This document shows, in pieces, positions 8,550 to 15,982 of a stretch of 24,450 bases of DNA. The stretch is from Prevotella sp. CAG:617 (GTDB lineage Bacteria; Bacteroidota; Bacteroidia; Bacteroidales; Bacteroidaceae). The notes below the pieces were generated by a model. That model did no database searches, was not told the origin of the DNA, and worked only from the letters and a program-made list of their open reading frames with translations. The position numbers and the translations under genes were made by a program. The DNA is taken from NCBI GenBank assembly GCA_000438115.1, contig FR903556.1, positions 1 through 24,450 of the forward strand, given 5' to 3'. The number at the start of each line of letters is the position of its first letter. Positions within the stretch are counted from its first letter, which is position 1.

Positions 8550-9311
8550 ATGATTGACTTTGGAATAAAAGATGCCATTGATATCCTGCTGGTAGCGCTG
8601 ATTCTGTACTACATCTACAAACTGATGAAGCAGTCGAGCGCGGCCAACATCTTTTCGGGCATCATCATGTTTATCCTGGTATGGATTCTGGTGTCGCAGG
8701 TGTTTGAAATGCGCTTGCTGGGTACGATTCTCGACAAGATGGTCAATATGGGTGGTCTGGCCCTGATCATCCTGTTTCAGGAAGAAATACGCCGGTTTTT
8801 CTCTACCATCGGCACGCAGCGCCACTCGCGCATCATTTCGAGTTTCTTCAAGCGCCGCCGCAAAAACGAGACCCAGCGTGCCGAAATCCTGCCCATCGTA
8901 ATGGCCTGCATCAACATGAGCAAGCAAAAGGTGGGCATGCTCATCGTACTGGAGCGCCAGGTGGGACTGAACGAGTACATCCGCTCGGGCGACATCATCA
9001 ACGCCAACATCACGCAACGACTGATTGAAAACATCTTCTTCAAGAACAGCCCCCTGCATGACGGAGCCATGATCATACGCAACCACCGCATTGAGGCCGC
9101 AGGCTGCATCCTGCCGGTATCACACGACGCCAACATCCCAAAAGCACTGGGCCTGCGCCACCGCGCTGCGCTGGGTCTGTCGCAAAAAAGCGACTGCCTG
9201 GCCATCATCGTGTCGGAAGAGACAGGCGCCATCTCCATTGCACAGGGAGGCCAGTTCAGGTTGCGCCTGACGGGTGAGGAGCTGGAGCGGGCACTGACCG
9301 AAGAATGGTAA
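8550..9311 (+). CDS. cdaA: Diadenylate cyclase CdaA (DacA), membrane-bound
   Basis: 253 aa. Condenses two ATP into cyclic di-AMP, a second messenger for cell-wall, osmotic and potassium homeostasis. Three hydrophobic segments at the N-terminus (about 10-26, 33-53, 65-76) are followed by a short coiled region and the DAC domain. The diagnostic motifs are present: DGA at 171-173 (NSPLHDGAMII) and RHR at 203-205 (LGLRHRAALGLS). Length and layout match the CdaA/YbbP family (TIGR00159 type) common to Firmicutes and Bacteroidota. It is transcribed alone from its own promoter. psd downstream has a separate promoter, so no operon partner is evident. In many Bacteroidota I recall folP lying next to cdaA; here folP is about 2 kb away on the other strand. 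Confidence 0.96.
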   Translation: MIDFGIKDAIDILLVALILYYIYKLMKQSSAANIFSGIIMFILVWILVSQVFEMRLLGTILDKMVNMGGLALIILFQEEIRRFFSTIGTQRHSRIISSFFKRRRKNETQRAEILPIVMACINMSKQKVGMLIVLERQVGLNEYIRSGDIINANITQRLIENIFFKNSPLHDGAMIIRNHRIEAAGCILPVSHDANIPKALGLRHRAALGLSQKSDCLAIIVSEETGAISIAQGGQFRLRLTGEELERALTEEW

Positions 9312-9349
9312 GCACCAAACTGACACAAATACAGAAAAAGGCTGCTAAA

Positions 9350-9381
9350 TTTGCCCGTTTTAACAAAAAAAATTATCTTTG
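9350..9381 (+). promoter_or_regulatory. psd-pssA promoter
   Basis: TTTG (9350-9353), 20-nt spacer, TATCTTTG (9374-9381): a near-ideal Bacteroidota promoter. It decides the psd start, because any start upstream of about 9388 would lie in the promoter itself. Confidence 0.75.
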
Positions 9382-9426
9382 CCCCAGATAATACCCTTAT
9401 TCCCCGTAAAAATTGTTCACAAGCCA

Positions 9427-10116
9427 ATGCCCAGAATAAAAAGACTCAAACAAATCAGAATACATCGTGAAGGTACGCACACCCTCATAGGCTGTGGAGT
9501 GGCTTTTTTACTGTTCAACGGGTTGGTCTATTTATGGCTGGGCGCACACATCGTATTCTATGCAGGGCTGATCATTACGGGGGCCATCTATATGGTGGTC
9601 ATCAACTTTTTCCGCTGCCCCATCCGTCTGTTTGAGGGCGACACGCACAATATTGTCGTGGCTCCGGCCGACGGTAAGGTCGTAGTGGTGGAAGAAGTGG
9701 AGGAAAACGAGTATTTTCACGACCGCCGGCTGATGATTTCCATCTTCATGTCGGTGACCAACGTACATGCCAACTGGTTTCCGGTGGAAGGCTTTGTCAA
9801 GGATGTACGCCACCACAACGGAAATTTCCATAAAGCATGGCTCCCCAAAGCCTCAACCGAAAACGAGCGCTCGACCATCATCATTGAAACGCCAGCCGGA
9901 CAGGAAGTGATGGTACGACAGATTGCGGGAGCCGTAGCCCGGCGTATCGTAACCTACCCCCACTTAGGTGAGGACTGCTACATCGACGAGCACCTTGGAT
10001 TCATTAAATTCGGTTCGCGTGTCGACTTGTATTTGCCCATCGGCACCCAGCCGCTTGTAAAACTCGGGCAAAGCACTACGGGTAACCAGACCGTAGTGGC
10101 TAAACTGCAACCTTAA
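9427..10116 (+). CDS. psd: Phosphatidylserine decarboxylase proenzyme (short type)
   Basis: 229 aa from ATG 9427. Converts phosphatidylserine to phosphatidylethanolamine at the inner membrane using a pyruvoyl group made by self-cleavage. N-terminal hydrophobic segments at about 18-58. Family motifs: VVAPADGKVVVVEEV, FMSVTNVHANWFP, GxVARRIVTY and the processing site IKFGSRVDLYLP, with cleavage between Gly and Ser (about S197) leaving a 33-residue alpha chain. This is the short form found in Bacteroidota and related to archaetidylserine decarboxylases, not the LGST-type E. coli enzyme. The open frame extends upstream from a TTG at 9379, but that codon lies inside the -7 element, so ATG 9427 is chosen. 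Two nucleotides separate it from pssA, which supplies its substrate. Confidence 0.95.
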   Translation: MPRIKRLKQIRIHREGTHTLIGCGVAFLLFNGLVYLWLGAHIVFYAGLIITGAIYMVVINFFRCPIRLFEGDTHNIVVAPADGKVVVVEEVEENEYFHDRRLMISIFMSVTNVHANWFPVEGFVKDVRHHNGNFHKAWLPKASTENERSTIIIETPAGQEVMVRQIAGAVARRIVTYPHLGEDCYIDEHLGFIKFGSRVDLYLPIGTQPLVKLGQSTTGNQTVVAKLQP

Positions 10117-10118
10117 CT

Positions 10119-10838
10119 ATGAAAACGAGAAAGATGATTCCGAACACGCTGACTTGCCTGAACCTGGTGAGCGGCTGTATTGCTACCCTTCATGCCTTTC
10201 AGGGCGACTACACCGGCGCTTTTGTATGGATTATCATGGGTGCCTTGTTCGACTTTTTCGACGGTTTTACGGCACGACTGCTGGGCGTGGCCTCGCCCAT
10301 TGGAAAAGAGCTTGACTCACTGGCCGACGACATTACGTTCGGCTTTGCGCCGGCTGCCATCGTATTCCACATGCTCACACAAGTGGAAATGCCCCTGGCC
10401 GGCATGACTACCCGCACATACCTGCCCTATGTGGCTTTTGCCATCGCGGCGTTTTCGGCACTGCGTCTGGCCAAATTCAATCTGGACGCCCGTCAGAGCG
10501 ACACATTCATCGGTCTGCCCACGCCGGCCAATGCCCTGTTCTGGAGCGCCCTGGCCTGCGGTTTCAAAGACCCCATCCTGCAGTCGCCCGACTCGTTTTA
10601 CGGACTGCTGGCCGGCATTGTCATCTCATGTTTCCTGCTGGTATCGGAAATTCCGATGTTTGCCCTTAAATTCAAACACTTCCGGTGGATTGGCAACCGC
10701 GTGCGCTACCTGTTCATGCTGGCCTGCGCCGTACTTATCGCCACCCTGGCTCTGCTGGGATATTCGGTTGTGGGTTTCTCGGTAGTCGTTATCCTGTATG
10801 TCGTACTGTCCGTCATTTTACGCAAGAAGCGCATCTGA
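10119..10838 (+). CDS. pssA: CDP-diacylglycerol--serine O-phosphatidyltransferase
   Basis: 239 aa multi-pass membrane protein. Makes phosphatidylserine from CDP-diacylglycerol and serine, the step before Psd. The CDP-alcohol phosphotransferase signature DG-x2-AR-x8-G-x3-D-x3-D is complete: DGFTAR at 48-53, G62, D66, D70. About six to eight hydrophobic helices follow the pattern of the family, ending with a basic KKRI tail. It starts 2 nt after the psd stop, so the two are co-translated parts of one pathway. The type (membrane, CDP-OH-P family) differs from the peripheral PssA of E. coli. Confidence 0.95.
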   Translation: MKTRKMIPNTLTCLNLVSGCIATLHAFQGDYTGAFVWIIMGALFDFFDGFTARLLGVASPIGKELDSLADDITFGFAPAAIVFHMLTQVEMPLAGMTTRTYLPYVAFAIAAFSALRLAKFNLDARQSDTFIGLPTPANALFWSALACGFKDPILQSPDSFYGLLAGIVISCFLLVSEIPMFALKFKHFRWIGNRVRYLFMLACAVLIATLALLGYSVVGFSVVVILYVVLSVILRKKRI

Positions 10839-10955
10839 CAGGCAAAGGAAAAAGAAACGCCCCACCGTCAGTACACAGCAAAAATTATTTCAGTCACCCA
10901 TTTCCCCATACCGACTCATTTGTGGTCGATATGGGTTTTATTTTGCCGGGAAAGG

Positions 10956-10986
10956 TTGGGTATATCGGACGATTTGTCTACCTTTG
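10956..10986 (+). promoter_or_regulatory. Promoter of the DUF4834 gene
   Basis: TTG (10956-10958), 20-nt spacer, TACCTTTG (10979-10986). Leader of about 95 nt before ATG 11089; no riboswitch or clear structure recognised in it. The stretch 10839-10955 holds nothing else I recognise. Confidence 0.62.
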
Positions 10987-11088
10987 TTGCGCACGCCGGT
11001 CGGCGATGTCCATTCATAAGGACAAAGCGGGCGAAAGGAAGCAGGCGTACTAAAAAAAATTGTAGAATCAACCAACTCTGTCAAATAC

Positions 11089-11337
11089 ATGTTGTTTAAA
11101 ACACTGGGATGCCTATTCATGCTCGGCATTGCCGTTATTCTGGCCTTTGTCATAGGCTTGCGCATACTCATTGGTAAAATACTGGGCCTGGGCTCAAAAC
11201 AGAAAACGACTTACCGCCACGAAAATCCACAACCCGAACAGGAACAAAAAAAGCCGTCAAACGGACGTCCCGCTGACGGCAAAAAGATTTTTTCAGCCCA
11301 AGAGGGTGAATATATTGACTACGAGGAAATCAAATAA
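11089..11337 (+). CDS. DUF4834 family small membrane protein
   Basis: 82 aa. One hydrophobic helix (about residues 7-30, LGCLFMLGIAVILAFVIGLR), then a polar Q/E/K/P-rich stretch and the conserved C-terminal signature KIFSAQEGEYIDYEEIK typical of the Bacteroidota-specific DUF4834 family. Function unknown. The protein is probably anchored in the inner membrane with the polar tail in the cytoplasm; the topology is inferred. I recall this family next to psd-pssA in other Bacteroidales, so the neighbourhood is conserved even though a separate promoter is present here. Confidence 0.88.
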   Translation: MLFKTLGCLFMLGIAVILAFVIGLRILIGKILGLGSKQKTTYRHENPQPEQEQKKPSNGRPADGKKIFSAQEGEYIDYEEIK

Positions 11338-11359
11338 TCCTCTTTTTTTACAGAAACGG

Positions 11360-11391
11360 GGATTCAGGCACTTCTGTCCGAATCCTTTTTT
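11360..11391 (+). terminator. Terminator after DUF4834 gene
   Basis: GGATTC (11360-11365) pairs with GAATCC (11380-11385) and is followed directly by six T and further pyrimidines. It lies in the 70-nt gap between the convergent DUF4834 gene and folP. The stem is short and the loop 14 nt, so confidence is moderate. Confidence 0.5.
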
Positions 11392-11407
11392 CTTTCTGCT
11401 CTCCCCT

Positions 11408-12265
11408 TCATGAATTTGTATGGCCGCAAAGCGCACGATGGAGCGCCACGACCTGTACGGCCGCCTGTACATCATGCACCCTCAGGATGTCGGCTCCACG
11501 CTCAAGGGCAGCCATGTGCAGCGCCGTAGTGCCGTTAAGGGCCTCCTCCGGTGTTATGCCCAGCAGTTTGTAGACCATGGACTTGCGCGAAAGCCCGGCC
11601 AACACAGGCAGGCCGAACACCTGTAAATCGTCGAGGTGCTGCAACAAATCATAATTCTGCTCCAACGTCTTGGCAAAGCCGAACCCGGGATCGAGAATCA
11701 CGTCGCTCACGCCCAAGTCGTGCAAATAGCGCACACGCTGCGCAAAATAGAGCATCACCTCACGCTCCAGGTGTTCATATCCCGTAAACTGCTGCATGTC
11801 GGCAGGCGTACCGCGCATGTGCATCAGGATATAAGGCACCTTCAGGTGGGCAATGGTACGAAACATATTCCGGTCAAGCTGACCGCCCGAAATGTCGTTA
11901 ATGATGTCGGCACCACATTCTTCCACACACATCCGGGCCACATCGGCACGAAACGTATCGACGGATAGCGGAATATGCGGGCACACGCTACGAATGACAG
12001 GAAGAGCCATCCGCAAACGTTCCATTTCCTCCTGTGGCGAAACGTCGGCCGCCCCGGGACGCGAGGAGTAGGCTCCCACATCAATCATATCGGCCCCTTC
12101 ATCGGTCATGCGCTGGGCTCGCTGACGGATTTCATCAACACCCGGCGTGCGACTGCCGGCATAAAAGGAATCGGGCGTCACATTAAGAATTCCCATCACC
12201 CGCGGCTGCTCAAACGAAAGGAGTTTACCCCCTGCATTGATCGTAAGTTGCTTGCTATTTGTCAT
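11408..12265 (-). CDS. folP: Dihydropteroate synthase
   Basis: 285 aa TIM-barrel enzyme that joins p-aminobenzoate to dihydropterin pyrophosphate in folate synthesis; the sulfonamide target. Motifs in order: GILNVTPDSF (25-34), DVGAYSSRPGA (62-72), LSVDTF (100-105), NDISGG, HMRGTP, DPGFGFAK, GLSRKSM and LRVHDV. All expected substrate-binding loops are intact, and length is normal. It has its own promoter (12330-12360) and is convergent with the DUF4834 gene and divergent from the glycosidase gene at 12480. Confidence 0.96.
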   Translation of the reverse strand: MTNSKQLTINAGGKLLSFEQPRVMGILNVTPDSFYAGSRTPGVDEIRQRAQRMTDEGADMIDVGAYSSRPGAADVSPQEEMERLRMALPVIRSVCPHIPLSVDTFRADVARMCVEECGADIINDISGGQLDRNMFRTIAHLKVPYILMHMRGTPADMQQFTGYEHLEREVMLYFAQRVRYLHDLGVSDVILDPGFGFAKTLEQNYDLLQHLDDLQVFGLPVLAGLSRKSMVYKLLGITPEEALNGTTALHMAALERGADILRVHDVQAAVQVVALHRALCGHTNS

Positions 12266-12329
12266 GCTGCTCTCTGATTACACATTCATGGCAGCAAGCC
12301 TATGCCTGCCGCCGATTTAGAATTACATT

Positions 12330-12360
12330 CAAAAATAACTTTTTCTGCCGTAACGGACAA
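12330..12360 (-). promoter_or_regulatory. folP promoter
   Basis: Minus strand: TTG (12358-12360), 20-nt spacer, TATTTTTG (12330-12337); leader about 58 nt. Confidence 0.6.
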
Positions 12361-12442
12361 GTCTCCTCCGAAATTTAAAGCTTGTTACGATACGGTAAGA
12401 TAAAAAAAAGATTTTGTCCGGCATTCTTGCTTGCCCTTTTGC

Positions 12443-12450
12443 TATCTTTG
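12443..12450 (+). promoter_or_regulatory. -7 element for the six-hairpin glycosidase gene
   Basis: TATCTTTG, 30 nt before ATG 12480. No TTTG at the expected spacing (nearest 26 nt upstream, 12413-12416), so the promoter may be weak or activator-dependent. Confidence 0.5.
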
Positions 12451-12479
12451 CACTATCCTTATCCTAACATGAGAAAAGC

Positions 12480-14549
12480 ATGAATCAACTGAAATATACC
12501 TTACTGATATGCGGGGTTCTGTTGGCAACAACCCTACAAGCCGGACGGCCTAAAATTACCATCAATCCCGTAACCGGAAGCATTGCATCCATCACCCTGA
12601 GCGACGACCCTACGGGCATGAACTGGCTACTGGCCACCGACGGATCACAATATGAATGGATACAGGAAAATTACAGCTGGGGACTGGGATACCTGACCGT
12701 AGAAACCGACAGCAAGCGCGACACCGTACGCTGGAACCGGCCGCTGAGCCTCTCGGCAGACGGCATGGAAGCCGTTTATGACGCCGGAGGCATACGCGTC
12801 ATCGTAAGCCGCCGATATGAGGGCGACGACCTGGTAGAGCGCTACACGCTGCGCAACCATACGCAAGCAAACGTAACGCTGCGTGACATCGGTATTTTTA
12901 CACCCTTCAACGACAATTATCCCGACGCGGCAACCTGCATGACCCAACGGGCACATGCCCACGTATGGGCGGAAGGTACGGCTGCATACGTATGTGCCCT
13001 GCGCATGGGGGCAAAAGGGCCGCATCTGGGGCTGGCCCTCACCCGGGGCAGCCTGCATGACTATGATATCTGGGAGCGCGGGCAAGAGAAAGGAAATTCC
13101 CAGACACGCGGCGTCATTGCCCTCGGACTGCCCGAACAGACCTTGGAACCCGAAGAAGAAGTAACGATGGAATGGCGTCTGTTTGAGCATCAGGGATGGG
13201 ACGACTTTGAACAACAACTGCTGAAGCGGCGGAGCGTACTGGCCCGCTGCAACCAATATACGTTTGAACTGGGAGATACCGTACACGCCACGCTGGAAAG
13301 CCGCTACAAACTGAAAAAAGTTTTTGCCACGGCTCACGGCGAAAAATATAAAGTCCGGCTGGAAAAAGGACGCTACCGCGTAGATATTCCGGTCAGTCAA
13401 CCGGGAAACTTCAGCGTGATTTTCCACTATAACAACGGAGGGCGAGCCGTTACCGAACTGGCAGCGTTCAACCGCTTTGACGAACTCATTGCCAGGCGCG
13501 TAGAATTCATACGCACCCACCAGCAGATGAAACGCACCGACGACCCGCGCTACGGTGCTTACCTGCCCTACGACAACGAGACCGACAGCCTGCTGCTCGA
13601 CCCCAACCACAGTTGCAGCCCAACCGACCGGAACGAGGGAGCAGAGCGCGTGGGCATGGGCGTACTGCTGGCCAAATGCTGTCAGCTGACGGGTGATACG
13701 GTACTGCTCAATTCACTGATACGTTACACCGATTTTGTGCGTAACAAACTGCAAGATCCTGACTACGTGACCTATTCCAATGTCACACACAACAGCTATC
13801 CACGCGCCTACAACTACCCGTGGATTGCCGAGCTGCAACTACGCATGTACTTGCTTACGGGACAGACGTCCTACGCCTATGACGGTTACCGAACCCTGCG
13901 CACCATGTTCAACAAATTCGGACACGGATTTTACGCCATAGGCATTCCCGTCACACTCAGCATGCAAGTGCTGGAAAAGGCCGGACTGACACAGGTACGC
14001 GACTCTCTGTGGAACGATTACGCTGCACAGGCTGCCCAACTCATCAAAAACGGAACGAACTATCCCAAACATGAAGTCAATTACGAGCAAAGTATTGCAG
14101 CCCCTGCCGTACAATTCCTTTCCGAATGCTATCTGGTCAGTCACGACACGGCATGTCTGAACGAGGCCCGACGGCAAATGCCCATACTGGAGGCGTTTTG
14201 CGGACGGCAACCCAGCTGCTACCTGAACGGCATTGCCATCCGTCATTGGGACGGCTACTGGTTCGGCAAATCAGAGCGCTACGGTGACACTTTTCCGCAC
14301 TACTGGAGCACACTCAATGCCTCGGCTTATTACTACTATGCTCTTGCGTCCGGAAACTCCGCAAAAACAGAAGAGGCCCGACAGATTGTGCGCAACAACC
14401 TTTTACTGTTTGCCGAAGACGGAAAGGGTTACTGTGCATTCCTCTACCCCCGCCTCATCAACGGTCAGCGCGCCCGGGGATATGACGCTTTGGCCAACGA
14501 TCAGGACTGGGCGCTGGTCTATTACCTGCTGGTCAATAAAAACATATAA
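12480..14549 (+). CDS. Exported six-hairpin-type glycosidase, GH154-like
   Basis: 689 aa. Signal peptide MNQLKYTLLICGVLLATTLQA with cleavage near residue 21. Residues about 22-330 are beta-rich (ITINPVTGSIASITL...NWLLATDGSQYEW...YSWGLGYL), a super-sandwich-like N-terminal domain. Residues about 340-689 are helical with paired aromatic and acidic motifs (NEGAERVGMGVLLAKCCQLTG, YNYPWIAELQLRMYLLTG, HWDGYWFGKSERYGDTFPHYWS), as in (alpha/alpha)6 six-hairpin enzymes. The closest family by memory is GH154 (beta-glucuronidase activity reported for a Bacteroides member). This assignment is pattern-based and the substrate is not established. Likely periplasmic. It stands alone before the NigD operon, 110 nt away. 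Confidence 0.7.
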   Translation: MNQLKYTLLICGVLLATTLQAGRPKITINPVTGSIASITLSDDPTGMNWLLATDGSQYEWIQENYSWGLGYLTVETDSKRDTVRWNRPLSLSADGMEAVYDAGGIRVIVSRRYEGDDLVERYTLRNHTQANVTLRDIGIFTPFNDNYPDAATCMTQRAHAHVWAEGTAAYVCALRMGAKGPHLGLALTRGSLHDYDIWERGQEKGNSQTRGVIALGLPEQTLEPEEEVTMEWRLFEHQGWDDFEQQLLKRRSVLARCNQYTFELGDTVHATLESRYKLKKVFATAHGEKYKVRLEKGRYRVDIPVSQPGNFSVIFHYNNGGRAVTELAAFNRFDELIARRVEFIRTHQQMKRTDDPRYGAYLPYDNETDSLLLDPNHSCSPTDRNEGAERVGMGVLLAKCCQLTGDTVLLNSLIRYTDFVRNKLQDPDYVTYSNVTHNSYPRAYNYPWIAELQLRMYLLTGQTSYAYDGYRTLRTMFNKFGHGFYAIGIPVTLSMQVLEKAGLTQVRDSLWNDYAAQAAQLIKNGTNYPKHEVNYEQSIAAPAVQFLSECYLVSHDTACLNEARRQMPILEAFCGRQPSCYLNGIAIRHWDGYWFGKSERYGDTFPHYWSTLNASAYYYYALASGNSAKTEEARQIVRNNLLLFAEDGKGYCAFLYPRLINGQRARGYDALANDQDWALVYYLLVNKNI

Positions 14550-14659
14550 CAAGTTCCTGACCGAATCTACCCTGCCCTGTTTTTTTTTAACTTCAGGCAT
14601 GCAAGGTTCATCACGCTTCCGCGTTTTATGGAGTAGAAACCATAGAAAAAAACTGACGT

Positions 14660-15394
14660 ATGAAAGCGAAGAAACTACTACTTTTTCTGACCAGCGTAAT
14701 TTTGGGACTAACGACCTCCTGCGACAATGGAGATGACTACTACTATTATAACTACGCTTCTCCCAATGCGCTGGTCACAGTAAAGCATACAGCCGATAAT
14801 GTATGCTACCTGCAACTGGACGACTCAACTACACTCTTCCCCACCAACCTGTCACGCTCTCCCTTCGGGCAGAAAGAGGTGAGAGCTCTGGCCGATCTGG
14901 TCATGACAGGAAATGGTCGGGACGGTTTCACGCAGCAGGCCTACATCAATTGGATTGACAGCATCCGGACCAAAGATGCCGTACATGCCCCTGCCGACGA
15001 AGCCGCATACGGCAACGACGCCGTAGAAATTGTGAAAGACTGGGTCAGCATTGCCGAAGACGGTTACCTGACACTGAGGTTCCGCACCCGCTGGGGAAAC
15101 AGTCAAACCGTACATGTACTCAATCTGGTAAGCGGAGCCAACCCCGATGATCCCTACGAACTGACCCTGCACCACGAAGCCTATGGTGACACGCTCGGCA
15201 ACTGGGGCGACGCGCTGATTGCCTTTAAGCTCAACAATCTGCCCGACACACAAGGAAAGACCGTCAAACTCACCTTAAAATGGAATTCATTCAGCGGCAT
15301 GAAATCAACCCAGTTTAATTATTGTTCCCGCCGCTCGAGCGGCAACACCGACCTCAACCTGGGCGACCGCTCATATTTCACCCGCGTAAAATAA
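14660..15394 (+). CDS. NigD-like lipoprotein
   Basis: 244 aa. A lipoprotein signal peptide ends in LTTSC (lipidated Cys21). The residues after it (CDNGDD, then four Tyr) are acidic, which resembles Bacteroidota surface-export signals, so outer-leaflet display is possible. The mature part has the NigD N-terminal motif (LVTVKHTADNVCYLQLDDSTTLFPTNL...SPFGQKEVRALADL) and the C-terminal beta domain (WVSIAEDGYLTLRFRTRWG...HVLNLV...ELTLHHEAYGDT...GDALIAFKLNNLP). Molecular role unknown; the name comes from a Bacteroides nig locus. It is first in an operon with an ECF sigma factor (27 nt gap) and a two-membrane anti-sigma-type protein. I recall a NigD-type gene beside the B. thetaiotaomicron das1-dma1 pair, so it is probably part of the same regulatory unit or its output. 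Confidence 0.9.
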   Translation: MKAKKLLLFLTSVILGLTTSCDNGDDYYYYNYASPNALVTVKHTADNVCYLQLDDSTTLFPTNLSRSPFGQKEVRALADLVMTGNGRDGFTQQAYINWIDSIRTKDAVHAPADEAAYGNDAVEIVKDWVSIAEDGYLTLRFRTRWGNSQTVHVLNLVSGANPDDPYELTLHHEAYGDTLGNWGDALIAFKLNNLPDTQGKTVKLTLKWNSFSGMKSTQFNYCSRRSSGNTDLNLGDRSYFTRVK

Positions 15395-15421
15395 GAAGGA
15401 AAGCACGCCTGAATCCGGGAA

Positions 15422-15982
15422 ATGACAGAAGAATTGGACGAAGCACTACTGGCCCAGCGCGCCGCTGAAAATGACGCCGAAGCGCTCAGCATACTATACC
15501 GGCAGACGGCAGGCAATTTAACCGCCGTCTGCCACCGGTATATTCGCGACGTGCACGACATGAAGGACGTGCTGCAGGACAGCTACCTGAAAATCTTCAC
15601 CCAAATCTCCCGTTTTCATTATCGCGGAAAAGGCTCACTCAAAGCCTGGATGACCCGCATCGTTGTCAACGAATCAATTACTTTTTTACGTCGGCGCGAA
15701 CGTTTTGACTGTATTGAATACGAACCGGAACTGCCGGACCATCTGACTGAAACTCCGTTTGACGAACAGGACATGGAAGCCTTGTCGCCACAGGCTCTGC
15801 AGGAGATGATAGGACAACTGCCCACCGGATGCCGCACCGTACTCAACCTCTATGTCTTTGAAGACAAAAGCCATCAGGAAATTGCCCAGTTGCTGGGCAT
15901 CAAGGAAAGTTCGTCAGCTTCACAACTACACAGAGCCAAGCAAATGCTGGCCCGTCAAATCAACGAATACCGTAAGAAATGA
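15422..15982 (+). CDS. ECF RNA polymerase sigma factor (Das-like, ECF21-type context)
   Basis: 186 aa. Sigma region 2 at about 20-95 (YRQTAGNLTAVCHRYIRDVHDMKDVLQDSYLKIF...AWMTRIVVNESITFLRRR) and region 4 at about 125-180 (LPTGCRTVLNLYVFEDKSHQEIAQLLGIKESSSASQLHRAKQML), with no region 1 or 3, as in extracytoplasmic-function sigma factors. It should direct RNA polymerase to a small regulon when released by its anti-sigma. The next gene overlaps by 4 nt (ATGA at 15979) and encodes the predicted anti-sigma, so translation is coupled. The operon start lacks the housekeeping promoter motif, consistent with autoactivation. Assignment to the ECF21 group rests on the neighbour's architecture and needs a phylogeny. 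Confidence 0.92.
   Translation: MTEELDEALLAQRAAENDAEALSILYRQTAGNLTAVCHRYIRDVHDMKDVLQDSYLKIFTQISRFHYRGKGSLKAWMTRIVVNESITFLRRRERFDCIEYEPELPDHLTETPFDEQDMEALSPQALQEMIGQLPTGCRTVLNLYVFEDKSHQEIAQLLGIKESSSASQLHRAKQMLARQINEYRKK

Noticed and set aside
9379..9426. N-terminal extension of Psd starting at TTG 9379
   Set aside because: The codon lies inside the TATCTTTG promoter element and relatives start near the MPRIKRLK Met at 9427.
11253..11280. GCCGTCA/TGACGGC hairpin followed by AAAAAGATTTTTT, terminator-like
   Set aside because: Lies inside the DUF4834 coding sequence, upstream of the conserved C-terminal signature.
12469..12483. Four-codon leader ORF (MRKA) overlapping the glycosidase start
   Set aside because: Too short to distinguish from chance; no attenuator-like structure follows.
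12645..13610. 321-codon minus-strand frame inside the six-hairpin glycosidase gene
   Set aside because: Antiparallel shadow frame without family motifs.
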